DNA of 64,000 nt, taken from Pseudomonas putida (GTDB lineage Bacteria > Pseudomonadota > Gammaproteobacteria > Pseudomonadales > Pseudomonadaceae). Below, piece by piece: positions 10,446 through 21,163 of this stretch; the stretch's first letter is position 1; each line of letters starts with the position of its first letter. The position numbers and the translations under genes are program-made. Where the stretch lies: positions 5,720,501 to 5,784,500 of the forward strand of contig NZ_CP109603.1 of the NCBI RefSeq assembly GCF_025905425.1, read 5' to 3'. Under the pieces are notes generated by a model that searched no databases, was not told where the DNA came from, and saw nothing but the letters and a program-made list of their open reading frames with translations.

Positions 10446-10580
10446 GCCCATTCGCAGGGCAAGCCCGCTCCCACAGGATATCACTTGCCCTTGGGGCAGT
10501 AGGGCACCTTGCCTTTGGGGCATTAGGGCACCTGTGGGAGCGGGCTTGTCCCGCGAATGGGCCGCAAAGCGGCCCCGGCA
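10446..10580. repeat. Inverted REP pair between convergent genes, with internal 24-base tandem repeat
   Basis: REP copies at 10447-10476 and, inverted, at 10530-10562 flank two 24-base direct repeats (10484-10507 and 10508-10531) that differ at two positions. A small GGGCCGC-AAA-GCGGCCC type hairpin continues to about 10575. The array fills the space between the convergent ABC transporter and chemoreceptor genes and is the likely transcript end for both. Confidence 0.85.
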
Positions 10581-10583
10581 TTT

Positions 10584-12527
10584 TCAAAGGCTGAACCGCC
10601 CCACCATCCCCCGCAACTGCCGCCCCAACTGCTCCAGCTCCCCGCTCGACGCCGCCGTCTGTTCGCTGGCCGCACTGGTCTGGTCCGACACATCGCGCAC
10701 ATTCAGCACGCTGCGGTTGATCTGTTCGGCCACCACGCTCTGCTCTTCACTGGCCGTGGCGATCTGCTGGTTCATGCCCTGAATGCTCGACACCGTGTCG
10801 GTGATCTGGCCCAGCGCATGCCCGGCCTTGCGGCTCAGCTCCACGCTCTGTTCGGTCAGGCTCTTGCTGCTGTCCAGTAAGCGGTTCACTTCGTCAGTAC
10901 CGTTGTGCAGGCTGTCGATCAGCTGTCCAATCTCCTCGGTTGCCGTAGAGGTACGCTGGGCCAAGCCACGCACCTCATCGGCCACCACGGCAAAGCCACG
11001 CCCGGCTTCGCCGGCCCGTGCTGCTTCGATCGCCGCGTTCAAAGCAAGCAGGTTGGTTTGTTCGGACACCGACTTGATCACATCAAGGATGCTGCCAATC
11101 CGTTGGCTCTCGCCCGCCAGGTGCTGCATGGCCGTCAGGCAATGGTCCATCTGACCAGCCAACTGCTCGATCCGGCCGATGGCTTCGGCCACCACCTGAT
11201 CACCCACCTGCGCCTGCTGGTCGGCGTTGGTCGCGGCCGCTGAGGCTTGCTCGGCATTCTGCGCGACCTCCTGCACCGTCGCGCTCATCTGGTTCATGGC
11301 GGTGGCCACCTGGTCGGTTTCTTCGCGTTGCTGGCTGATGCGCAGCTTGGTGTCTTCGCTGCTGGCCGCCAACTGCGTGGCCGCCTGTGTCAGGTGGCCG
11401 ACACCCTGGTCGATGCCACCGATCAGCTCGCGCAGACTCAAGGTCATGTCGCGCATGCTGGACTGCAACTGGCCCATCTCGTCACGGCGCAGGACCGGCT
11501 CGACCTGGCTCAGGTCGCCCTTGGCGATACGCGCGGCCAGGGTCAGCGTCTGGCGCAGCGGCTGGGTGATCTGCAGGGTGATCAGCCAACCGGCGAGCAC
11601 GCCCACCACCAGCGCCAGTACGGCCACGCTGGTCAGTAACGAGCGGGCTGCCAGGGCCTCGCTGTCGCGTTGCTCGACTTTGCGCTCGCCCAGCTCCACG
11701 CTCACGGCGCTTAACTCATCGCCCATTTTTTCCATGTTGCCTTGCAGCTGCTCGACCCGCACGGCGGCGTGACGGTACTGGTCCAGGCTGGCGCGATAAC
11801 GCGCCAACTCGACGCCAGGTTGTTCGGTAAGCGTGCGCGGCAGCCCCAAGGTCGCCAGGCCTTTGAGCAACTGGCCAAGGGCGCTGTCGGCGGCGTCCAG
11901 TGCGGCATCGCCGACCTTGGCGAAATCCTCGACGGGCGAGAAGGTGTACGCCGGTACCAGGCTCTGCTGGTTGGCACCGTCAACGTGACGGCTGAGGGTG
12001 TCCATCAGGCCCAGTGTGCCGCTTTGCTGGCTATCGGCAGGCATCTTCAACAAGGCCTGGGTCTGCAGTTCATCGATGACGTCGTTGAGCTTCTGCTCCT
12101 GTGCCTGCATGGCCTCGCGCAGGGCGTGCCGCTGGTTGACCGTGCGCTGCAGTTCAGCGAAGTCGTCGCGCATACGCTGCAACAATTGCAGCTTCTGGGT
12201 GAGCATCTGGCGGGAGTCATCGACGCTACTGCGCTGCTGCAGGGTGCTCAGCATGCTTTCGAGCTGTTCGAGGATGCGTCCGATACGTAGCTTGCTGGCG
12301 TCGTCGCTGAGCACGCGATAGGTGATGCGCTCTGCACGCAGGTCCTTGACCAAGTCGTTGATCAGGCCGATTTCACTGAGTTGCTCTGAGCGGATGATGG
12401 CGCCATCCAGCGCGCGCCAGCCGCTGATGGTGGTGGCCAGGGTAAGCAGCAAGACCACGGCAAAGCCGAGGGCAAGCTTGGCGCCGACACCGATGTTGCC
12501 GAGCCTGCGGTTGAGGTAACCGAGCAT
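10584..12527 (-). CDS. Methyl-accepting chemotaxis protein, probable HBM-type sensor (paralog A)
   Basis: A transmembrane chemoreceptor of 647 residues. TM1 is at about 14-34, followed by an all-helical periplasmic domain of about 255 residues, TM2 at about 296-318, a HAMP domain ([18 protein letters not shown]), and the cytoplasmic coiled-coil signalling domain with the conserved tip [19 protein letters not shown]. The size and all-helical nature of the sensor domain fit the helical bimodular (HBM) class, known in P. putida from receptors for organic acids; the ligand here is unknown. The ATG at 12527 has GGAG seven bases upstream. No C-terminal CheR-docking pentapeptide is present (the protein ends in GRFSL). 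It lies directly downstream of a related receptor, from which it probably arose by duplication. Confidence 0.9.
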   Translation of the reverse strand: MLGYLNRRLGNIGVGAKLALGFAVVLLLTLATTISGWRALDGAIIRSEQLSEIGLINDLVKDLRAERITYRVLSDDASKLRIGRILEQLESMLSTLQQRSSVDDSRQMLTQKLQLLQRMRDDFAELQRTVNQRHALREAMQAQEQKLNDVIDELQTQALLKMPADSQQSGTLGLMDTLSRHVDGANQQSLVPAYTFSPVEDFAKVGDAALDAADSALGQLLKGLATLGLPRTLTEQPGVELARYRASLDQYRHAAVRVEQLQGNMEKMGDELSAVSVELGERKVEQRDSEALAARSLLTSVAVLALVVGVLAGWLITLQITQPLRQTLTLAARIAKGDLSQVEPVLRRDEMGQLQSSMRDMTLSLRELIGGIDQGVGHLTQAATQLAASSEDTKLRISQQREETDQVATAMNQMSATVQEVAQNAEQASAAATNADQQAQVGDQVVAEAIGRIEQLAGQMDHCLTAMQHLAGESQRIGSILDVIKSVSEQTNLLALNAAIEAARAGEAGRGFAVVADEVRGLAQRTSTATEEIGQLIDSLHNGTDEVNRLLDSSKSLTEQSVELSRKAGHALGQITDTVSSIQGMNQQIATASEEQSVVAEQINRSVLNVRDVSDQTSAASEQTAASSGELEQLGRQLRGMVGRFSL

Positions 12528-12679
12528 GGTGAGTCTCCGTCCATTTGAGAGAGACCATGCCGGCACAATGCCGGCATGGCACTCCTGCCCATCGGCAGCG
12601 GAGGTGTAGGACTTGACCTGATAATCAGGTAGGAAATTTCACTTATACCTGTATGAACCTTCCCAGGCAGGGCGCCACC

Positions 12680-12715
12680 CTTGTAGGAGCGCCCCAGCAA
12701 GGCCGCTCCTACAAG
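12680..12715. repeat. REP-like inverted repeat between the two chemoreceptor genes
   Basis: CTTGTAGGAGCG and its exact complement CGCTCCTACAAG flank an 11-base spacer just after the stop of the upstream receptor gene. It could form a hairpin that ends or protects that transcript. There is no T run. Confidence 0.7.
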
Positions 12716-12721
12716 AGCCGG

Positions 12722-14638
12722 TCAGAGCCTGAAGCGGCCCACCAGCCCTTGCAGGTGAGTACCCAGCCGCGCCAGCTCGACACTGGAACTGGCCGTTTCT
12801 TCACTGGCCGACGACGTCTGGTCAGAAATATCCCGCACATTCATCACACTGCGGTTGATCTCTTCGGCCACGGCCGTCTGTTCCTCCGCCGCAGTGGCGA
12901 TCTGCTGGTTCATGGCCTGGATCGACGACACAGTCCGGGTGATGGTCGCAAGCGAGCCACCAGCGCGGCGGGTGAGTTCGACACTGCTGTCGGTCAGTTG
13001 GCGGCTGTTGTCCATCACACTGGCCACGCGTTGGGTGCCGTTTTGCAGGCCGGCAATCAGCTCTTCGATTTCTTCGGTCGACTGTTGAGTGCGCTGGGCC
13101 AAGCTGCGCACTTCGTCGGCGACCACGGCAAAGCCACGCCCGGCCTCGCCGGCCCGTGCTGCCTCGATCGCCGCGTTGAGGGCCAGCAGGTTGGTCTGCT
13201 GGGCCACCGACTTGATTACATCGAGCACGCTGCCGATCTTGTCACTCTCGGCCTTGAGCTGGTTCATCGCTTCGCTGGAGTTGGCCACCTCGCAGGCCAG
13301 GCGCTCGATCTGCGCCACCGCCTCACCTACCACCCGATCCCCCTCGCGGGCTTGCTGGTCGGCCATCAGCGCGGCTTCCGAGGCCTGTTCGGCGTTGCGC
13401 GCAACCTCGTGCACGGTGGCGGTCATCTGGTTCATGGCCGTTGCTACCTGGTCGGTCTCGACCTTCTGGTTGTTGACCCCGGCACTGGTCTGTTCGGTCA
13501 CCGCCGACAGTTCCTCGGCGGCGCTGGCGATCTGCGTGACACCGTCGCCGATGCCGCCGATCAACTCCCGCAGGCCTTGGGTCATGCGCTGCATGCTGGC
13601 TTGCAACTGGCCCAGCTCGTCGCGGCGTTGCACCTGCAAGTCATGGCTCAGGTCGCCATTGGCCACGCGCTCGGCAGCGCTCAGGGTTTGGCGCAACGGG
13701 ATGATGATCTGCCGGGTGATGGCCCAGGCTGCCAAGAGGCCCAGCGCCAGAGCCAGGGCGGTGGCGGCGGCGAGCAGGGCCTTGGCTTGGCTGGCGCCAG
13801 CGTTGCGGACGGCGGTCTGCGAGGCGGTCATCGCCTGGCTGGTCTGCAGCAGCACCGTGCCTTGGTCGGCCATGTGCTGCAGGGCTTGTTCGCTGGCAGT
13901 TTGCGCGTTGCCGAACTGGTTAACCGCGTCGCGGTAGCCGGCCATCGCGGTGGCGGCATCGTCGAGGCTGGCGGCATGCTCGGCAGGCACCTTGGTCGGC
14001 AGCGCCTTGAGTTCGGCCAGGGCTTGGTCGATGGCTTTCAGTGCGGTCTGTTGGAATTCGGCGTTGCCGCTATAGGTGTAGCCACGGACCTGGAAGCGCG
14101 CTTGTTGCAGCAGTGCGTTTACGTCCACTGCATGCTGGTATTGCGTGATATCACCCCCCTGCAGCAGGCCGCGCTGGACCCGGCCGACCAGCTCGACGGC
14201 CTTGTCGGCGCTGTCGCCGAGCACGCCACGGCTGGCTTCGCGGCGCTGGCCGGCCTGCTTCAAGTCGTTGAACGCTTGCTGGTAAATGCGCACGGCCTCG
14301 CGTTGCTGTTCGAGGCGCTGGCGGTCGGCGGGGTGTTCGATCTGGCCCAGCATGCGCTGTACCTGGCGATCAAGATTGGCCAGGGCCTTTTCCAGCTCTG
14401 CCACCGATGCCTCATCGCGGCTGCGTTGGTAATGCTGGCGTGCAATGCGCAGTTCCTGGGTGTACTCCTGGATTACCGAAATATTACCCAGCTTGTCGCC
14501 GCGGTCGATGACGCTGTCCAGGCCGTGCCAGCCTGTCAGGGTGATGGCCAGGGTCAGGAGCAGTACCAGGCCAAAGCCCAGCCCTAGCTTGCGATTGACG
14601 CTTACGTTCCCCAGCGAGTGGGCTAACCATCGGTACAT
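12722..14638 (-). CDS. Methyl-accepting chemotaxis protein, probable HBM-type sensor (paralog B, McpQ-like by context)
   Basis: Chemoreceptor of 638 residues with TM1 (about 17-36), a helical periplasmic domain of about 245 residues including the QVRGYTYSG segment, TM2 (about 285-307), HAMP and the signalling domain with tip [19 protein letters not shown]. The ATG at 14638 has GGAG eight bases upstream; a longer open frame to 14692 lacks such support. The architecture is the HBM type. From memory, the receptor next to the tat genes in P. putida KT2440 is the citrate receptor McpQ, so this gene is a candidate orthologue, but that is by context only. It follows the RsmE-like gene by about 100 bases. 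Confidence 0.9.
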   Translation of the reverse strand: MYRWLAHSLGNVSVNRKLGLGFGLVLLLTLAITLTGWHGLDSVIDRGDKLGNISVIQEYTQELRIARQHYQRSRDEASVAELEKALANLDRQVQRMLGQIEHPADRQRLEQQREAVRIYQQAFNDLKQAGQRREASRGVLGDSADKAVELVGRVQRGLLQGGDITQYQHAVDVNALLQQARFQVRGYTYSGNAEFQQTALKAIDQALAELKALPTKVPAEHAASLDDAATAMAGYRDAVNQFGNAQTASEQALQHMADQGTVLLQTSQAMTASQTAVRNAGASQAKALLAAATALALALGLLAAWAITRQIIIPLRQTLSAAERVANGDLSHDLQVQRRDELGQLQASMQRMTQGLRELIGGIGDGVTQIASAAEELSAVTEQTSAGVNNQKVETDQVATAMNQMTATVHEVARNAEQASEAALMADQQAREGDRVVGEAVAQIERLACEVANSSEAMNQLKAESDKIGSVLDVIKSVAQQTNLLALNAAIEAARAGEAGRGFAVVADEVRSLAQRTQQSTEEIEELIAGLQNGTQRVASVMDNSRQLTDSSVELTRRAGGSLATITRTVSSIQAMNQQIATAAEEQTAVAEEINRSVMNVRDISDQTSSASEETASSSVELARLGTHLQGLVGRFRL

Positions 14639-14740
14639 GTTCGACTCTCCGGTAACTTGGCAGCACGGGTAATTATTGTGTTGCCAAGGCATCGGCCTGG
14701 GAGAGGGAAACTTGATGGGTGGAAAGGTCTGACTAATCAG

Positions 14741-15448
14741 TCAGAAGATTCGCGACAGCAGCGCCGTCACGGCAGTCTCCACGCGCAGGATGCGCTCGCC
14801 CAGTTGCACGGGTGCAAGCCCCGCCTTGCCCAGCAGTTCGACTTCATAGGGGATCCAGCCACCCTCTGGGCCGATGGCCAGGGTCACGGCTTGTTCGACG
14901 GCACGCGGGCAGGCAGGGTAGGGGCCTGGGTGGCCCACCAGGCCAAGCGTGCCTTCGGCAATGGCCGGCAGGCGGTCTTCGACAAACGGCTTGAAGCGCT
15001 TCTCGATGATGACCTCGGGCAGCACCGTATCGCGGGCCTGCTCCAGGCCCAGGATGAGGTTTTCGCGAATGCTTTCGGGGTTGAGAAACGGCGTTTGCCA
15101 GAAACTCTTCTCGACCTTGTAGCTGTTCACCAGGATCAGGCGCGGAACACCCAAGGTGGCGACGGTCTGGAACAGCCGGCGCAGCATTTTCGGCCGAGGC
15201 ACGGCCAACACCAGGGTCAGCGGCAGTTTGGCGGGCGGTGGTTGGTCAAAGCCGACGTGCAGTTCTGCCTCATGGCCTTCCAGGCGCACCACGGTGGCGC
15301 TGCCCATCAAGCCGTTGATCTGCCCGACGCGCAGGCTATCGCCCACCGCGACCTTGTGAATCTGCTGCATGTGGGTGAACCGCCGGTCGGCCAGGACTAC
15401 GCGGTCAGCCGCGATGTAGTCGGCTTCTTCGAGTAACAGCAGGTTCAC
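14741..15448 (-). CDS. RsmE-family RNA methyltransferase paralog
   Basis: A 235-residue SPOUT-type methyltransferase homologue. It retains the cofactor-knot motifs of the RsmE family ([17 protein letters not shown] and [12 protein letters not shown]) and an N-terminal PUA-like part. It differs from canonical RsmE, which is encoded separately at 51305-52027: the segment SRGERMDWAIQKATELG is replaced by [17 protein letters not shown], and the QCGRS motif by [11 protein letters not shown]. Its substrate may therefore not be U1498 of 16S rRNA. The GTG start overlaps the tatC stop by four bases (GTGA), so it is expressed with tatABC. Confidence 0.85.
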   Translation of the reverse strand: MNLLLLEEADYIAADRVVLADRRFTHMQQIHKVAVGDSLRVGQINGLMGSATVVRLEGHEAELHVGFDQPPPAKLPLTLVLAVPRPKMLRRLFQTVATLGVPRLILVNSYKVEKSFWQTPFLNPESIRENLILGLEQARDTVLPEVIIEKRFKPFVEDRLPAIAEGTLGLVGHPGPYPACPRAVEQAVTLAIGPEGGWIPYEVELLGKAGLAPVQLGERILRVETAVTALLSRIF

Positions 15449-16233
15449 GGTTGCGTCGCTGGCGGTTGGTCGTTGTGATCGTTCGCCGCTTCATCATGCT
15501 CGCTGCGCTTGCGGATCAGGCTGCCGCACAGCACGCCGACCTCGAACAACAGCCACATGGGCACCGCCAGCAGGGTCTGGGAGAAGATGTCCGGTGGGGT
15601 CAAGACCATGCCGACCACGAAGCAGCCGATGATCACATAGGGGCGAACCTTCTTCAGGTACTTCACATCGACCACGCCGATCCACACCAGCAGTACCACC
15701 GCGACTGGGATCTCGAAGGCAACGCCAAAGGCGAAGAACAGGGTCATGACGAAGTCGAGGTAGCTGGCGATGTCGGTCATCATCGACACGCCTTCCGGCG
15801 TGGCACTGGCGAAGAAGCCGAAAATCAGCGGGAACACCAGGAAATAGGCGAAGGCCATGCCGGCGTAAAACAGGAAGATGCTCGACACCAGCAGCGGAAT
15901 GGCGATGCGTTTTTCGTGGCGATACAGCCCAGGTGCGATGAAGCCCCAGATCTGCTGAAGAATGAACGGGATCGCCAGGAACAGCGAAACGATCATGGTC
16001 AGCTTGAACGGCGTGAGGAACGGCGAGGCCACGTCGGTGGCGATCATCGTTGCATTGGCCGGCAGGTGATCGCGCAGCGGCGCGGAAACCAAGGTGTAGA
16101 TCTGCTGGGCGAAGGAGAACAACCCGGCAAAGATCAGGAAAATGACGGCGACACAGCGCAACAGGCGGGTGCGCAGTTCGGTCAGGTGCGAGACCAGCGG
16201 CATCGGCTGGTCGTGTTCCGGATTTTCGCTCAT
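15445..16233 (-). CDS. tatC: Sec-independent protein translocase subunit TatC
   Basis: TatC is the membrane receptor that recognises twin-arginine signal peptides and assembles with TatB and TatA to export folded proteins. The 262 residues contain six membrane helices, the N-terminal [10 protein letters not shown] segment whose Glu is part of the signal-peptide site, and the FLTPFK loop of the first periplasmic region. It starts inside the last bases of tatB (four-base overlap) and ends inside the start of the RsmE-like gene, in a tightly packed operon. Confidence 0.97.
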   Translation of the reverse strand: MSENPEHDQPMPLVSHLTELRTRLLRCVAVIFLIFAGLFSFAQQIYTLVSAPLRDHLPANATMIATDVASPFLTPFKLTMIVSLFLAIPFILQQIWGFIAPGLYRHEKRIAIPLLVSSIFLFYAGMAFAYFLVFPLIFGFFASATPEGVSMMTDIASYLDFVMTLFFAFGVAFEIPVAVVLLVWIGVVDVKYLKKVRPYVIIGCFVVGMVLTPPDIFSQTLLAVPMWLLFEVGVLCGSLIRKRSEHDEAANDHNDQPPATQP

Positions 16234-16607
16234 GGGGCTCGCGGCGGTTGTGGCGGTTCAGAAGGTGCGGCCGGGGCTGCCGGCGTGGCGTCTGGCGTGG
16301 CTTCGAGCCCTGCGGGAGGCTGTACCGTGGCCGTGGTGACAGCTGGCTGCACCGGCGGCGTCTGGGGGTTGAGGATGCGCCGGGCTTCCTCTTCCATCTG
16401 CAGGATGTGCTCGTTATGCAGTTGGCGACGGATATCGTCGGCGCCGATTTCGCGCTCGACTTCCATCTTGATGCTGTTGAAGCTGCGCTTGAGGCGGCCG
16501 ATCCACAGCCCTGCGGTGCGCGCGGCGCCGGGCAGGCGCTCGGGGCCGAGCACCAGCAAGGCGACCAGGCCTACGAGCAGCAGCTCACTGAAACTGATGC
16601 CGAACAT
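16230..16607 (-). CDS. tatB: Sec-independent protein translocase subunit TatB
   Basis: TatB is a single-span membrane protein that partners TatC in substrate binding. The 125 residues show the N-terminal membrane helix [20 protein letters not shown], the [10 protein letters not shown] amphipathic segment typical of TatB rather than TatA, a charged helix, and a Pro/Ala-rich C-terminal tail of about 40 residues. It lies 3 bases after tatA and overlaps tatC by 4. Confidence 0.96.
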   Translation of the reverse strand: MFGISFSELLLVGLVALLVLGPERLPGAARTAGLWIGRLKRSFNSIKMEVEREIGADDIRRQLHNEHILQMEEEARRILNPQTPPVQPAVTTATVQPPAGLEATPDATPAAPAAPSEPPQPPRAP

Positions 16608-16610
16608 GGG

Positions 16611-16883
16611 TCAGTCTTTCCGCTGCGGCTCTTGGACCGGTTGAGCCTGGCCCTCGATGGTGTGGCCCTGGGGTTGCTGTGCGGTGTTCTGCACCGGTGG
16701 CACGGGCTGCGCAGGCGGCGGGGTCTGTTCGGCCGGCTTGTTCTCTTCGTCGTTCATGGCCTTGCGGAAGCCTTTGATCGACTCGCCAAGGTCGCTGCCC
16801 AGGTTTTTCAGTTTTTTGGTGCCGAACACCAAGACCACCACGACCAGCAGGACGATCCAGTGTTTCCAGTCAAAGATACCCAT
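16611..16883 (-). CDS. tatA: Sec-independent protein translocase subunit TatA
   Basis: TatA forms the translocation pore of the twin-arginine system. The 90-residue protein has the membrane helix ([16 protein letters not shown]), the conserved [14 protein letters not shown] hinge and amphipathic helix, and a Pro/Gln-rich tail. It is the first gene of tatABC and lies 25 bases after hisE, so it may be transcribed from promoters further upstream in the his/ubi region as well. Confidence 0.96.
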   Translation of the reverse strand: MGIFDWKHWIVLLVVVVLVFGTKKLKNLGSDLGESIKGFRKAMNDEENKPAEQTPPPAQPVPPVQNTAQQPQGHTIEGQAQPVQEPQRKD

Positions 16884-16908
16884 GTTGCTCTCCTAGAATT
16901 CTATTCGG

Positions 16909-17244
16909 TCAGGCCGAAGGTTGACGCGCAGCTTTCTCATCATGCCCGGACAGCCCAAAGCGGCGCTCCAGTTCATCGAGCACGGCCTGTGGGTGTTGCC
17001 CCAACGCGCTGAGCATCACCATGCTATGGAACCACAAGTCGGCGGTTTCATAGATGACATCGCTGTAATCCTTGCTGACAGCGGCGTCCTTGGCGGCAAT
17101 GATCGTCTCGACGGACTCTTCGCCCAGCTTTTCGAGGATCTTGTTCAGGCCCTTGTGATGCAGGCTTGCCACATAGGAGCTGTCGGGGGCCGCGTGCTTG
17201 CGTTGTTCAAGCACTTCGGCCAGGCGGTTGAGGGTGTCGCTCAT
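16909..17244 (-). CDS. hisE: Phosphoribosyl-ATP diphosphatase
   Basis: HisE is the second enzyme of histidine synthesis and removes pyrophosphate from phosphoribosyl-ATP. The 111-residue all-helical protein has the MazG-like metal motif [12 protein letters not shown] and, later, YETADLWFH. It directly follows hisI, which encodes the next step as a separate protein, one base apart. Confidence 0.95.
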   Translation of the reverse strand: MSDTLNRLAEVLEQRKHAAPDSSYVASLHHKGLNKILEKLGEESVETIIAAKDAAVSKDYSDVIYETADLWFHSMVMLSALGQHPQAVLDELERRFGLSGHDEKAARQPSA

Positions 17245-17245
17245 G

Positions 17246-17638
17246 TCAGTGTCCTGCGCTATAAATGGCGTCCGGGTCCTTCAGGACCGGGTCGACGGTG
17301 TTCCACTGGCCGTCTTCGAAGACGCGGTAGAAGCAGCTTTCGCGGCCAGTATGGCAGGCGATATGGCCCAGTTGTTCGACCATCAGGATGATCACGTCGG
17401 CATCACAGTCCAGGCGCATTTCGTGCAGTTTTTGCACATGGCCAGATTCTTCGCCCTTGCGCCACAGCTTGCCACGCGAGCGCGACCAGTAGATGGCGCG
17501 TTGTTCGGTAGCGGTCAGCGCCAGCGACTCGCGGTTCATCCAGGCCATCATCAGCACACGTCCGGTCTTGTGGTCTTGGGCAATGGCCGGTACCAGGCCA
17601 TCGCTGTTCCACTTGATCTCGTCCAGCCAGTCTTTCAT
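17246..17638 (-). CDS. hisI: Phosphoribosyl-AMP cyclohydrolase
   Basis: HisI opens the purine ring of phosphoribosyl-AMP, the third step of histidine synthesis. The 130-residue protein has the conserved [27 protein letters not shown], and metal-binding DCDAD plus [11 protein letters not shown] segments. The ATG at 17638 is chosen because GGAG lies six bases upstream; a TTG at 17650 would place that site inside the gene. It is first in the hisI-hisE-tatABC run, 60 bases downstream of the ubi genes' last stop. Confidence 0.96.
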   Translation of the reverse strand: MKDWLDEIKWNSDGLVPAIAQDHKTGRVLMMAWMNRESLALTATEQRAIYWSRSRGKLWRKGEESGHVQKLHEMRLDCDADVIILMVEQLGHIACHTGRESCFYRVFEDGQWNTVDPVLKDPDAIYSAGH

Positions 17639-17710
17639 CGTCGACTCCAAAACGGGCCCGCAACTGTGCCGGGCCCTTTGCGCTAGTGTGCCAGCCAGAG
17701 GCGCGGCTGG

Positions 17711-19330
17711 CTATTGGCGCACGATCAGGTAAAGGCCAGCGGCCAGCATCAGCCAGGCTGGCCAGGCGGCCGGGGCGGCCAGGCTGGCAGCCTCGGCGGC
17801 ACCTGCGGCCAGTACCGCACCACCACCGAGCAAGCCTGCGCCAAGCAAACGCAGCGCCCAGCGGTCGCCCAGGCGACGCCGCTCTGGCAACTGGGGGTCG
17901 TGCAGGTGCGGTTGCGACAGGCGTTCGAGCAGGTCGCGGGTCATGCCGGCCAGGTGCGGCAGTTGCTCGGCTTGGCTGTACAGGTTGCCGAACATGGCCT
18001 TGGGGCTGTAGCGCTCGCGCATCCAGCGTTCCAGGAACGGCTTGGCGGTGCTCCACAGGTCCAGGTCGGGGTACAGCTGACGGCCAAGGCCCTCGATGTT
18101 GAGCAGGGTCTTTTGCAGCAACACCAACTGTGGCTGGACTTCCATGTTGAAGCGCCGGGCGGTCTGGAACAGGCGCATCAGCACCTGGCCGAAGGAAATA
18201 TCTTTCAACGGTTTTTCGAAGATCGGCTCGCACACGGTACGAATCGCCGCTTCGAACTCATTGACCTTGGTGTGCGCCGGCACCCAGCCCGAGTCGATGT
18301 GCAGTTGCGCGACGCGGCGGTAATCGCGTTTGAAGAAGGCGATCAGGTTGCGCGCCAGGTAGTCCTGGTCTTCCGACGTGAGGCTGCCGACGATGCCGCA
18401 GTCGATGGCGATGTACTGCGGGCTCCACGGTTTTACCGTGCTGACGAAGATGTTGCCGGGGTGCATGTCGGCGTGGAAGAAGCTGTCACGGAACACCTGG
18501 GTGAAGAACACCTCCACACCGCGTTCGGCCAGCAGTTTCATGTCGGTGCGCTGGTCGGCCAGGGTCGCCATGTCGGTGACCGGCACGCCGTAGATACGCT
18601 CCATCACCAGCACCTTGGGCCGGCACAGGTCCCAGTAGACCTGGGGTACGTACATCAGCTCGGACCCCTCGAAGTTGCGCCGCAGCTGGCTGGCGTTGGC
18701 CGCCTCGCGGAGCAGGTCGAGTTCGTCGTAGATGGTCTTTTCGTAGTCGTTGACCACTTCCACCGGGTGCAGGCGGCGGGCGTCGGCGGACACCCGCTCG
18801 GCGCCCTTGGCGATCAGGAACAGCCAGGCCAGGTCTTGGGCAATCACCGGTTTGAGGCCCGGGCGTACCACCTTGACCACAACTTCCTCGCCGCTTTTAA
18901 GGCGGGCGGCGTGCACCTGGGCCACCGAGGCTGACGCCAGCGGCTCGACGTCGAAGCGGCTGAACACCTCGCCGACCTTGGCGCCGAGCTGCTCTTCGAT
19001 CAAGGCCACGGCCTTTTTCGGGTCGAACGGCGGCACGCGATCCTGCAGCATCATCAGTTCGTCGGCGATGTCGGTGGGCAACAGGTCGCGGCGGGTGGAC
19101 AGCAGTTGGCCGAACTTGATGAAGATCGGCCCCAGGTCTTGCAGCGCCAGGCGCAGGCGCGCCCCACGGCTGAGCGTTGAGGGCTTGCGCGGCAGCCAGC
19201 GCCAAGGCATCAGCAGGCGCAGGCTCATCAGCCACCAGGGCAGGGGCAGGTCGAACAACAGGTCATCGAGACGGTAGCGGATCACCACACGCTGGATGCG
19301 AAAGAGACGGCGGACGGCGAGCAGCTTCAT
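17711..19330 (-). CDS. ubiB: Ubiquinone biosynthesis ATPase-like kinase UbiB
   Basis: UbiB is an atypical ABC1/UbiB protein-kinase-like ATPase required for aerobic ubiquinone synthesis and is anchored in the inner membrane. The 539 residues include the KFGQ motif ([11 protein letters not shown]), the alanine-rich nucleotide loop [11 protein letters not shown], the catalytic-loop-like [11 protein letters not shown] and metal-binding IDCG, and hydrophobic C-terminal segments (about 490-537) that fit two membrane helices. It starts four bases inside ubiJ. Confidence 0.96.
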   Translation of the reverse strand: MKLLAVRRLFRIQRVVIRYRLDDLLFDLPLPWWLMSLRLLMPWRWLPRKPSTLSRGARLRLALQDLGPIFIKFGQLLSTRRDLLPTDIADELMMLQDRVPPFDPKKAVALIEEQLGAKVGEVFSRFDVEPLASASVAQVHAARLKSGEEVVVKVVRPGLKPVIAQDLAWLFLIAKGAERVSADARRLHPVEVVNDYEKTIYDELDLLREAANASQLRRNFEGSELMYVPQVYWDLCRPKVLVMERIYGVPVTDMATLADQRTDMKLLAERGVEVFFTQVFRDSFFHADMHPGNIFVSTVKPWSPQYIAIDCGIVGSLTSEDQDYLARNLIAFFKRDYRRVAQLHIDSGWVPAHTKVNEFEAAIRTVCEPIFEKPLKDISFGQVLMRLFQTARRFNMEVQPQLVLLQKTLLNIEGLGRQLYPDLDLWSTAKPFLERWMRERYSPKAMFGNLYSQAEQLPHLAGMTRDLLERLSQPHLHDPQLPERRRLGDRWALRLLGAGLLGGGAVLAAGAAEAASLAAPAAWPAWLMLAAGLYLIVRQ

Positions 19331-19950
19331 GCGTTATCGCTGGTATCAAGGGATCGGGAGAGGCGCAGCAGGCGCGCCTCGAGGCGTTCTGTGTCGATTT
19401 TCAGGGCATCGAGCTCGCTGAAAGCGGCTTCGGCTTCGCGCTTGCCGACCAGGGTGCGGGACTCTTCGGCCAGGTACTCGGAGAGGTTCTGGCTGAAGCG
19501 CGTCAGGCCCTGGCGGGTCCAGCGCGCGCGCAGGCGGATGTGGCCGGCGAGCAGCGCAGTGGCCACCGGGCCGAGCCAGCGCTGCAGTTCGTGCTCCCAG
19601 TCCAGTTCGAGGTCTTGCAACACGCCGAACAGGTCGAGCAACACAGCGCTATCGCCATGCAGTTCGACCTGCGGGCTGTGCAGCACGGCGGTTTTGTCCT
19701 TGGCCAGCGCCAGTTGCGCCAGGCTGCCGGCAGGGGCGCACAGGCTGCAGTCGACTTCGCCCTCCCAGTGCGCGGCCAGCATCAGGCCGTCTTCATCGGG
19801 CAGGATGAACACCTGCAGGGCCGGCTGACGGCAATCGATCTCGATGACCTTGCCTTCCAGCGCGGCCAGCCGCGGCAGCGCCGTGCTGTCCATGCGCAGG
19901 ACGCGGTTCAGGCCATGTTCGACGCTGGCGAGCAGCCCGGCCAGCAGCAT
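19327..19950 (-). CDS. ubiJ: Ubiquinone biosynthesis accessory factor UbiJ
   Basis: UbiJ is a 207-residue lipid-binding accessory protein of the aerobic ubiquinone complex with an N-terminal SCP2-like domain. The sequence shows the SCP2-type beta pattern ([26 protein letters not shown]) followed by helical segments. Position is the strongest evidence: it lies between ubiE and ubiB with a one-base overlap with ubiE and a four-base overlap with ubiB. Confidence 0.92.
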   Translation of the reverse strand: MLLAGLLASVEHGLNRVLRMDSTALPRLAALEGKVIEIDCRQPALQVFILPDEDGLMLAAHWEGEVDCSLCAPAGSLAQLALAKDKTAVLHSPQVELHGDSAVLLDLFGVLQDLELDWEHELQRWLGPVATALLAGHIRLRARWTRQGLTRFSQNLSEYLAEESRTLVGKREAEAAFSELDALKIDTERLEARLLRLSRSLDTSDNA

Positions 19951-20720
19951 CAGGGCTTGATTCCCCGGTGCACGGCAACGATACCGCTGGTCATGTTGTG
20001 GTAGGTGACGCGGTCGAAGCCGGCGTCGACCATCATGGCCTTGAGGGTTTCCTGGTCGGGGTGCATGCGGATCGATTCGGCCAGGTAGCGGTAGCTTTCC
20101 GAGTCGTTGGTGATCAGCTTGCCGGCCAGCGGCATGAAGGCGAACGAGTAGGCGTCATAGGCCTTGGACATCAGCTTGTTGGTCGGTTTGGAGAACTCCA
20201 GGATCAACAGGCGGCCACCGGGCTTGAGCACGCGCAGCATCGAGCGGATGGCTTCGTCCTTGTGGGTGACGTTGCGCAGGCCGAAGGCGATGGTCACGCA
20301 GTCGAAGTGGTTGTCCGGGAACGGCAGCTTCTCGGCGTCGGCCTGGACGAACTCGATGTTGCCGGCCACACCACGGTCGAGCAGGCGGTCACGGCCGACC
20401 TTGAGCATCGAATCGTTGATGTCGGCGAGCACCACTTGCCCGGTCGGGCCCACAAGACGCGAGAACTTGGCGGCCAGGTCACCGGTACCACCGGCAATGT
20501 CCAGCACGCGGTTGCCAGTGCGCACGCCCGACAGCTCGATAGTGAAGCGCTTCCACAGGCGGTGCATGCCGCCGGAAAGCACGTCGTTCATCAGGTCGTA
20601 TTTGGCGGCTACGGAGTGGAACACCTCGGCGACTTTCTTCGCCTTCTGGCTCTCCGGTACGTCTGTGTAGCCAAAATGGGTGGTGGGTTCGGCGTGTTCG
20701 CCTTTGCGCTGGTCGTTCAT
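19950..20720 (-). CDS. ubiE: Ubiquinone/menaquinone C-methyltransferase UbiE
   Basis: UbiE is a SAM-dependent methyltransferase for the C-methylation step of ubiquinone synthesis. The 256 residues contain the family start [20 protein letters not shown], the SAM-binding motif [15 protein letters not shown], and [20 protein letters not shown]. It is the first gene of the ubiE-ubiJ-ubiB unit and is divergent from the small PHA-associated gene, with a 124-base shared upstream region. Confidence 0.97.
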   Translation of the reverse strand: MNDQRKGEHAEPTTHFGYTDVPESQKAKKVAEVFHSVAAKYDLMNDVLSGGMHRLWKRFTIELSGVRTGNRVLDIAGGTGDLAAKFSRLVGPTGQVVLADINDSMLKVGRDRLLDRGVAGNIEFVQADAEKLPFPDNHFDCVTIAFGLRNVTHKDEAIRSMLRVLKPGGRLLILEFSKPTNKLMSKAYDAYSFAFMPLAGKLITNDSESYRYLAESIRMHPDQETLKAMMVDAGFDRVTYHNMTSGIVAVHRGIKP

Positions 20721-20844
20721 ATCGCTTCACCGGAAAAAATTACCGCCATTCTAGGGCGAATGGGCGGATTTGTCTTGGCGGGGTGTGCCATGCGGCAGGG
20801 GCGGGCATAATGCCAATTATGTCTACATACCCAGGAACACCCGC

Positions 20845-21120
20845 ATGACCCAGATCAGCGTTGAACGCAAACACTCCCTCGGCCGCGAGGGCGCCCGTGC
20901 CAAGGCCGAAGCGCTGGTGGACAAGCTGAGCCGTGAATACGACCTCAAGGCCACCTGGAACGGTGACCGGGTCGATGTGGCCCGCAGCGGCGCCAACGGC
21001 AGCGTGCACATTGGCGAGGACAGCATCCGCGTCGAACTGAAGCTGGGCATGATGCTGTCGATGATGAGCGGCACCATCAAGGGCGAGATCGAGCGGGCAC
21101 TGGACAAGGCCCTGGCGTGA
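20845..21120 (+). CDS. Polyhydroxyalkanoic acid system family small protein
   Basis: A 91-residue cytoplasmic protein (starts MTQISVERKHSLG) of the family found beside ubiE and phasin genes in pseudomonads and annotated as PHA-system protein; the molecular role is not established. The sequence has an AHSA/polyketide-cyclase-like beta pattern (DLKATWNGDRVDVARSG, then SVHIGEDSIRVELKLG) and a C-terminal helix. The ATG at 20845 is chosen from this family start; the frame is open to 20770. It ends in front of a hairpin shared with the convergent toxin-like gene. Confidence 0.85.
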   Translation: MTQISVERKHSLGREGARAKAEALVDKLSREYDLKATWNGDRVDVARSGANGSVHIGEDSIRVELKLGMMLSMMSGTIKGEIERALDKALA

Positions 21121-21126
21121 TGCAGC

Positions 21127-21150
21127 CTGCGGGGCCGACGAGCCCCGCAG
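21127..21150. terminator. Hairpin between convergent PHA-system and toxin-like genes
   Basis: CTGCGGGGC and GCCCCGCAG pair perfectly around a six-base loop in the 43-base gap between the two stops. No T run follows, so it is a probable bidirectional transcript end rather than a classic terminator. Confidence 0.6.
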
Positions 21151-21163
21151 CTATCTGTCGTGC

